Source of the DNA: Mesorhizobium sp. B1-1-8
Lineage (GTDB): Bacteria > Pseudomonadota > Alphaproteobacteria > Rhizobiales > Rhizobiaceae
NCBI RefSeq assembly: GCF_006442795.2
Contig: NZ_CP083956.1
Location: 1,426,001-1,490,000, forward strand
DNA: 64,000 bases
Reading direction: 5' to 3'
The notes beneath the pieces are model-generated. The model made no database searches, had not been told where the DNA came from, and worked only from the letters and a program-made list of their open reading frames with translations. Shown here piece by piece: positions 59,941 to 64,000 of this stretch (within the stretch, counting starts at the first letter, position 1; each line of letters begins with the position of its first letter). The position numbers and the translations under genes are program-made.

Positions 59941-62900
59941 ATGGCGGAAAATACACTTGCCGAGGCGGTGTCGGCCTATGGCGCATCGCTGAAGCCGAAG
60001 CTTTCAAATCCTGCAATCGGTGGAGCGCCCGAGGACCAGCTTCGCGGACCACTCGAATCGCTGATGCGCGAGCTTGCGAGGCTCGCCGGCTTCCCGGACG
60101 GCTCAGTGCAACTTATCGGCGAGACAAGTCTTGCCGACATCAAGACGCGGCCCGACTTCGCCGCCACGGTTCACAACGCATTGGTTGGCTTCATTGAGGT
60201 CAAGCAGCCCGGGAAGGGCGCGGACCCGAGGCACTTTACCGACGTTCACGACAAGGACCAATGGAATAAGCTGAAATCGCTGCCGAATCTGCTCTACACA
60301 GACGGCAATGCGTTCAGCCTGTGGCAGGACGGTGTGCTTCAAGGCAGAGTCATCCCGCTTGATGGTGACGTCGCAACGTCCGGCGCGAAGCTTGCAGCGC
60401 CGGATGGCCTGCTGCGATTGATCAGTGATTTCCTCAACTGGTCGCCGATCGCGCCGCCAAACGCAAAGCGGCTAGCGGAGGTCAGTGCCCGTCTCTGCCG
60501 TTTCCTGCGCGATGAGGTGATCGAGCAGATGGCGCTCGGCAGCGAAGGGCTAACCGCGTTAGCGAAGGATTGGCGCAAGCTTCTGTTTCCCGAAGCTGAC
60601 AACGCTCAATTCGCCGACGGCTATGCGCAGGCGGTGACGTTCGGGCTTCTCGTGGCGCGGGCACTTGATATCCCGTTAGCAGGAGGCATCCATCAAGCGG
60701 CGTACGAACTACGAAAGACCAACTCGCTCATCGGCACCGCACTCGGGCTGCTGACCGATGATGAGGCCAACCAGCAAGCGCTGAAAACGTCGCTTGAGAC
60801 GCTGACCCGCGTCCTCAACGAGGTTAACTGGCACACGATCAGCAAGGACAAACCGGAAGCCTGGCTGTATTTCTACGAAGATTTTCTCGAAGTTTACGAC
60901 AACACGCTGCGTAAGAAGACCGGTTCCTACTATACGCCGCCGGAAGTCGTTGGCGCGATGGTTCGGCTTGTGGACGAGGCGTTGCGGAGCCCGCTGTTTG
61001 ATCGGCACGCTGGACTTGCGTCAGCCGACGTGACCTTGGCCGATCCGGCGGTCGGAACCGGAACTTTTCTGCTCGGCGTACTGCGTCGCATTGCTACTAC
61101 AGTAGCAAGCGACCAGGGCGAAGGCGCGGTTCGCGGCGCCATCGAGGCGGCGGCACTGCGGCTGATCGGCTTCGAACTGCAATTCGGTCCATTCGCTGTG
61201 GCGCAGCTTCGGCTAATCGCCGAGATGCAAGCACTGGCAAAGACAAAGCCTGGCGAAGCACCGCATGTGCCCGACTTGAAGCTGTTCATCACCGACACGC
61301 TCGGCAATCCATTCATTGAGGAAGAGCCATTGATGCAGGTCGGCGCCATCGCAAAATCCAGGCGCGACGCCAATACAATCAAGAAGACGCGAGACATCAC
61401 CGTTGTAATCGGTAATCCCCCTTACAAGGAAAAGGCCAAGGGACGTGGCGGCTGGATAGAAGCGGGTTCTGGGGGCAAGCTGTTCTCACCCATGGACTGG
61501 TGGACGCCGCCGCCATCGTGGGGCGTAGGCGCACACAGCAAGCATCTGAAAAATCTGTATATTTATTTCTGGCGCTGGGCGACGTGGAAGGTCTTTGGAA
61601 CCGGCCGCCTTGCTGCGACAGGTTTTCCTGACAAGGACGAGGAAGGCATCGTCTGCTTCATTAGCGTGGCTGGTTTTCTCAACGGCCCCGGCTTTGAAAA
61701 AATGCGAGACGATCTGCGGCGCACTTGTTCGGACATCTGGGTCGTCGACTGCTCGCCTGAAGGACATCAGCCAAATGTGCCAACACGCATTTTTCAGGGT
61801 GTGCAGCAGCCGGTTTGCATCGTGCTGGCCGCCAAGAAGCTTGGCAAAGACAGGGAGAAGCCGGCCCGGGTGCGCTTCCAGGCACTGCCGAAAGGACGGC
61901 GCGAGGAGAAGTTCGCTGCGCTGGAAAAGTTGTCGCTCGATGAGACGAACTGGCAAGACTGCCCTTTCGACTGGCGAGCTCCCTTCTTCCCGGCCGCGAG
62001 CGGCGCGTGGGCGACGTTCCCGCCTCTGCAATTATTCTTTGATTATGACGGTTCCGGAGTGATGCCTGGACGAACGTGGATCATCGCGCCCGATGCGCAA
62101 TCGCTAAAGAACCGATGGACAGTCCTGGCTAACGAAAAGGATGCCGAGAGGAAGGAGAAATTGTTTCATCCGCATCTTCGCCAAGGAAGGCCCGGCGACA
62201 AGCATATTCGCAAGGCTGTCGCCAAAGGTCTTGTCGGACATGAGGAGCGAGTTGGACCAGTTATCGAGGATCATCATTCGGTAGTTCAGCCAACGCGTTA
62301 CGGTTTCAGATCGCTTGATCGACAGTGGATCATTCCAGACGCCAGGCTGATCAACCAACCGAATCCGACGCTGTGGGACTGGCACTCGCCGAGGCAAGTT
62401 TATCTTGTAGCGCTTGAAAGGGCAGCTCCAAAATCTGGTCCTGCTGTTACTTTTACAGGGTTAATTCCTGATCTGGATCACTATAAGGGTTCGTTTGGCG
62501 GTCGCACACATCCGCTTTGGCAAGGCGCGGCTGCCAAGCAGCCGAACATTTCAACAAAGTTGCTTGGATTGTTCGCAGATACCTATGGCAAGTCCGTTTC
62601 AGCCGAAGATGTGATTGCCTACCTTGCAGCCGTGATGGCACATCCCGGATTTACGAAACGCTTCCAGGCTGACCTTGTGCAGCCTGGCCTTCGGGTACCG
62701 CTTACGGGTGACCCAACGTTGTTCTCAGAAGCTGTAGTCTTGGGACGCGAAGTAATCTGGCTGCATACCTATGGCGAACGGTTCTCCGATCCCGCCGAAG
62801 GTCGGCCGAAGGCGTCGCCCAGAATGGCCAAGGACTTCGCGCCGACGATTCCCTTTGAAGGTGCGATCCCGGGCGCGCCTGAGCCGCTGCCCGATGTGAT

Positions 62901-63273
62901 GGAATACGATCCGGTTAAGCGTCGGCTCTATATTGGTAAAGGTTTCATCGAGAATGTGTCGCCTGAGATGTGGGAATACGAAGTCTCAGGCAAACAGGTG
63001 GTGTGGCATTGGTTCAGCTACCGCAAGCGCGACCGGTCGCGCCCGCAAATCGGCGACAAACGTCCACCTTCGCAACTGGACTTCGTGCAGCCCGATCACT
63101 GGCTCGCTGAATACACTTCCGATCTGATCGACCTGCTCAACGTGCTCGGCCGGCTTGTGGCGCTGGAGCCGGCGCAGGCCGATCTGCTGGAGCGCATCCT
63201 GAGTTCGGAATTGATCAAGATCACCCACCTGCAGTCGGTGCTCGCGGCCGGCGGGGGCCAAAAAGTCGGCTGA
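59941..63273 (+). CDS. single-chain ISP/IIG-type restriction-modification enzyme
   Basis: 1110 aa. An N-terminal PD-(D/E)XK-type nuclease shows D72 and E86-V-K88 (RPDFA, FIEVKQPGKG). A gamma-class N6-adenine methylase follows, with GSYYTPPEVV (328-337), DPAVGTGT (368-375) and NPPY (492-495). The large C-terminal part (about 600-1110) is the specificity region typical of type ISP enzymes. The translocase helicase of true ISP enzymes is not seen. Third-position GC is lower than in neighbouring genes, consistent with transfer. Confidence 0.85.
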   Translation: MAENTLAEAVSAYGASLKPKLSNPAIGGAPEDQLRGPLESLMRELARLAGFPDGSVQLIGETSLADIKTRPDFAATVHNALVGFIEVKQPGKGADPRHFTDVHDKDQWNKLKSLPNLLYTDGNAFSLWQDGVLQGRVIPLDGDVATSGAKLAAPDGLLRLISDFLNWSPIAPPNAKRLAEVSARLCRFLRDEVIEQMALGSEGLTALAKDWRKLLFPEADNAQFADGYAQAVTFGLLVARALDIPLAGGIHQAAYELRKTNSLIGTALGLLTDDEANQQALKTSLETLTRVLNEVNWHTISKDKPEAWLYFYEDFLEVYDNTLRKKTGSYYTPPEVVGAMVRLVDEALRSPLFDRHAGLASADVTLADPAVGTGTFLLGVLRRIATTVASDQGEGAVRGAIEAAALRLIGFELQFGPFAVAQLRLIAEMQALAKTKPGEAPHVPDLKLFITDTLGNPFIEEEPLMQVGAIAKSRRDANTIKKTRDITVVIGNPPYKEKAKGRGGWIEAGSGGKLFSPMDWWTPPPSWGVGAHSKHLKNLYIYFWRWATWKVFGTGRLAATGFPDKDEEGIVCFISVAGFLNGPGFEKMRDDLRRTCSDIWVVDCSPEGHQPNVPTRIFQGVQQPVCIVLAAKKLGKDREKPARVRFQALPKGRREEKFAALEKLSLDETNWQDCPFDWRAPFFPAASGAWATFPPLQLFFDYDGSGVMPGRTWIIAPDAQSLKNRWTVLANEKDAERKEKLFHPHLRQGRPGDKHIRKAVAKGLVGHEERVGPVIEDHHSVVQPTRYGFRSLDRQWIIPDARLINQPNPTLWDWHSPRQVYLVALERAAPKSGPAVTFTGLIPDLDHYKGSFGGRTHPLWQGAAAKQPNISTKLLGLFADTYGKSVSAEDVIAYLAAVMAHPGFTKRFQADLVQPGLRVPLTGDPTLFSEAVVLGREVIWLHTYGERFSDPAEGRPKASPRMAKDFAPTIPFEGAIPGAPEPLPDVMEYDPVKRRLYIGKGFIENVSPEMWEYEVSGKQVVWHWFSYRKRDRSRPQIGDKRPPSQLDFVQPDHWLAEYTSDLIDLLNVLGRLVALEPAQADLLERILSSELIKITHLQSVLAAGGGQKVG

Positions 63274-63376
63274 CAGGCTGCGTCAGGAATACGGGGATAA
63301 GCCGGTCGCGGGTGGTCGCTTCACGAAACGGGATGAGGCATAATCGTGCCAGAACCGAACGCTGATATCCTTGGGC

Positions 63377-63661
63377 ATGGCAAGAAATCAACTCGATCTT
63401 TTTGGCGCTGAAGAACAGCCCGAGCTGTTCGACGGGGATGCGCCGACCGTTTATTACCACGGCGATCCGGACCGGGTTCGCGCGCGATTGCACAGGCTTA
63501 TCGCAGAGGCGCGCAACGCAGAAACACTGCCATGGGATCAGGACAGCACCCGGCTTTACCGCAAGATCGTGCCACAGATGGTGCTTTGGTTGCCGGAAGA
63601 AGAGGCCGCTCAGCTAAAGTTCGAATTCGAAGCTGAAATGGAGCGTCTGAAGGCGGCGTAG
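63377..63661 (+). CDS. small protein with sliding-clamp-type QLDLF motif
   Basis: 94 aa. The N-terminus is MARNQLDLFG; residues 5-9, QLDLF, match the canonical bacterial beta-clamp binding pentapeptide. A second, related PELFDG follows. The rest is a helical, charged domain with YYHGDPDRVRARLHRLIAEA and LPEEEAAQLKFEFEAEMERL. I do not recognise a family. It lies 103 bp after the restriction-modification gene on the same strand. ATG 63377 is chosen over TTG 63371. Confidence 0.7.
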   Translation: MARNQLDLFGAEEQPELFDGDAPTVYYHGDPDRVRARLHRLIAEARNAETLPWDQDSTRLYRKIVPQMVLWLPEEEAAQLKFEFEAEMERLKAA

Positions 63662-63719
63662 GCAGCGGGCGCGTTCCTCTGGCTTGTGGAAGATTTGGCT
63701 GACTTCGAACGCCAGTGCT

Positions 63720-63858
63720 GCCCCTCATCCGGCCCTTCGGGCCACCTTCTCTCCGTGAACGGGGAGAAGGAATAAAGGCGAGCGCGCCGGGGAATGCCCG
63801 CGGGCATGGGGAGCCGGCCGGCGGCGCTCGCCCCTTCCCCGCCAAGGGGGAAGGCTGG
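63720..63858. repeat. rhizobial intergenic mosaic repeat
   Basis: A row of dyads: GGCCC/GGGCC (63731-63743), CCTTCTCTCCG/CGGGGAGAAGG (63745-63770), the perfect ATGCCCGCGGGCAT (63794-63807), and CTTCCCC/GGGGGAAG (about 63834-63853). The CCTTCTCC/GGAGAAGG type is common between genes in Mesorhizobium. The 228-bp gap contains no gene. Confidence 0.65.
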
Positions 63859-63889
63859 ACACCGGGCGCCCGATGTCCGATGTTCCACA

Positions 63890-64000
63890 TTACATCCCCT
63901 TCATCGCGTCGCAGGAGACGGTCGGGTTCATGTCGGCGAAGGCGCCGGTGGGGTTCTGCTTCCAGGCCCAGACATGCAGCTCATAAAACGGGCCGAGGCC
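63890..64000 (-). CDS. 3' end of an unidentified conserved gene (partial)
   Basis: An open minus-strand frame of 36 codons runs off the right edge and stops at TAA 63892-63890. It ends in YELHVWAWKQNPTGAFADMNP and VSCDAMKGM. The tail looks conserved and I associate it with hypothetical proteins in rhizobia, but I cannot name the family. Confidence 0.65.
   Translation of the reverse strand, partial: GLGPFYELHVWAWKQNPTGAFADMNPTVSCDAMKGM

Noticed and set aside
63720..63858. CRISPR or attachment-site-like array near the right end
   Set aside because: The dyads are different from one another and lack regular spacing or identical repeats; they fit intergenic palindromic elements.

Overview
This window reads as chromosomal DNA of a Rhizobiales alphaproteobacterium, most likely Mesorhizobium or a close relative. 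The grounds are the high-GC codon use, the conserved rhizobial gene blocks (ftsE-ftsX-ydcF-plsC-chaC, argH-lptM-lysA-TIGR02302, HIG1-ATR-rhomboid-etfBA-hbd), a RirA-type iron box, a CtrA-type site, and at least three families of rhizobial intergenic palindromic repeats. It carries 65 protein-coding genes or gene remnants and one tRNA. No insertion sequence, prophage or CRISPR array was seen. The assignment rests on remembered synteny and protein similarity, not on a search.

Layout. 1-5.8 kb: aromatic amino acid genes (hisC, tyrC), a DUF2125 protein, ChaC, an aldo/keto reductase and a LysE exporter. 5.8-11.4 kb: plsC, ydcF and ftsEX, interrupted by a LysR/DUF1348/PPOX accessory block. 11.5-15.6 kb: a membrane-anchored hypothetical, hpt, a CpdR-like receiver, a DMT exporter and a LysR gene with an apparent frameshift. 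15.7-23.4 kb: TIGR02302, an inserted dehydratase/ArsR pair, lysA, lptM, argH and tlpA. 23.4-27.2 kb: an MHYT-GGDEF-EAL c-di-GMP protein and an EEP hydrolase. 27.5-36.6 kb: two complete ABC importers, ugpBAEC with a metallophosphoesterase for glycerol-3-phosphate or its diesters, and fbpABC for ferric iron. 36.7-40 kb: an ECF sigma factor with an NrsF-type anti-sigma factor and a PAS-GGDEF protein. 40-46.6 kb: hbd-etfAB, rhomboid, cobalamin adenosyltransferase, HIG1 protein, a frameshifted SDR and YihY. 46.6-52.7 kb: a DMT exporter, gluQRS, alkA, an HNH nuclease, dsbB, yqaA, tRNA-Leu(CAA) and a GFA protein. 52.7-59.7 kb: a wHTH-TolB-TPR regulator, an agmatinase-like enzyme, a DUF1127 protein, a secreted beta-propeller, and a CelD-type acyltransferase coupled to a polysaccharide flippase. 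59.9-64 kb: a single-chain restriction-modification enzyme and a small protein with a sliding-clamp-type QLDLF motif, then repeats and a partial gene.

Most of the window is housekeeping. The regions most worth following up are the helicase-less ISP/IIG-type enzyme and its QLDLF neighbour at the right end, the mosaic palindromic elements next to stop codons, the matched ECF promoter for the sigma/NrsF pair, and two single-base frameshifts in otherwise intact genes.
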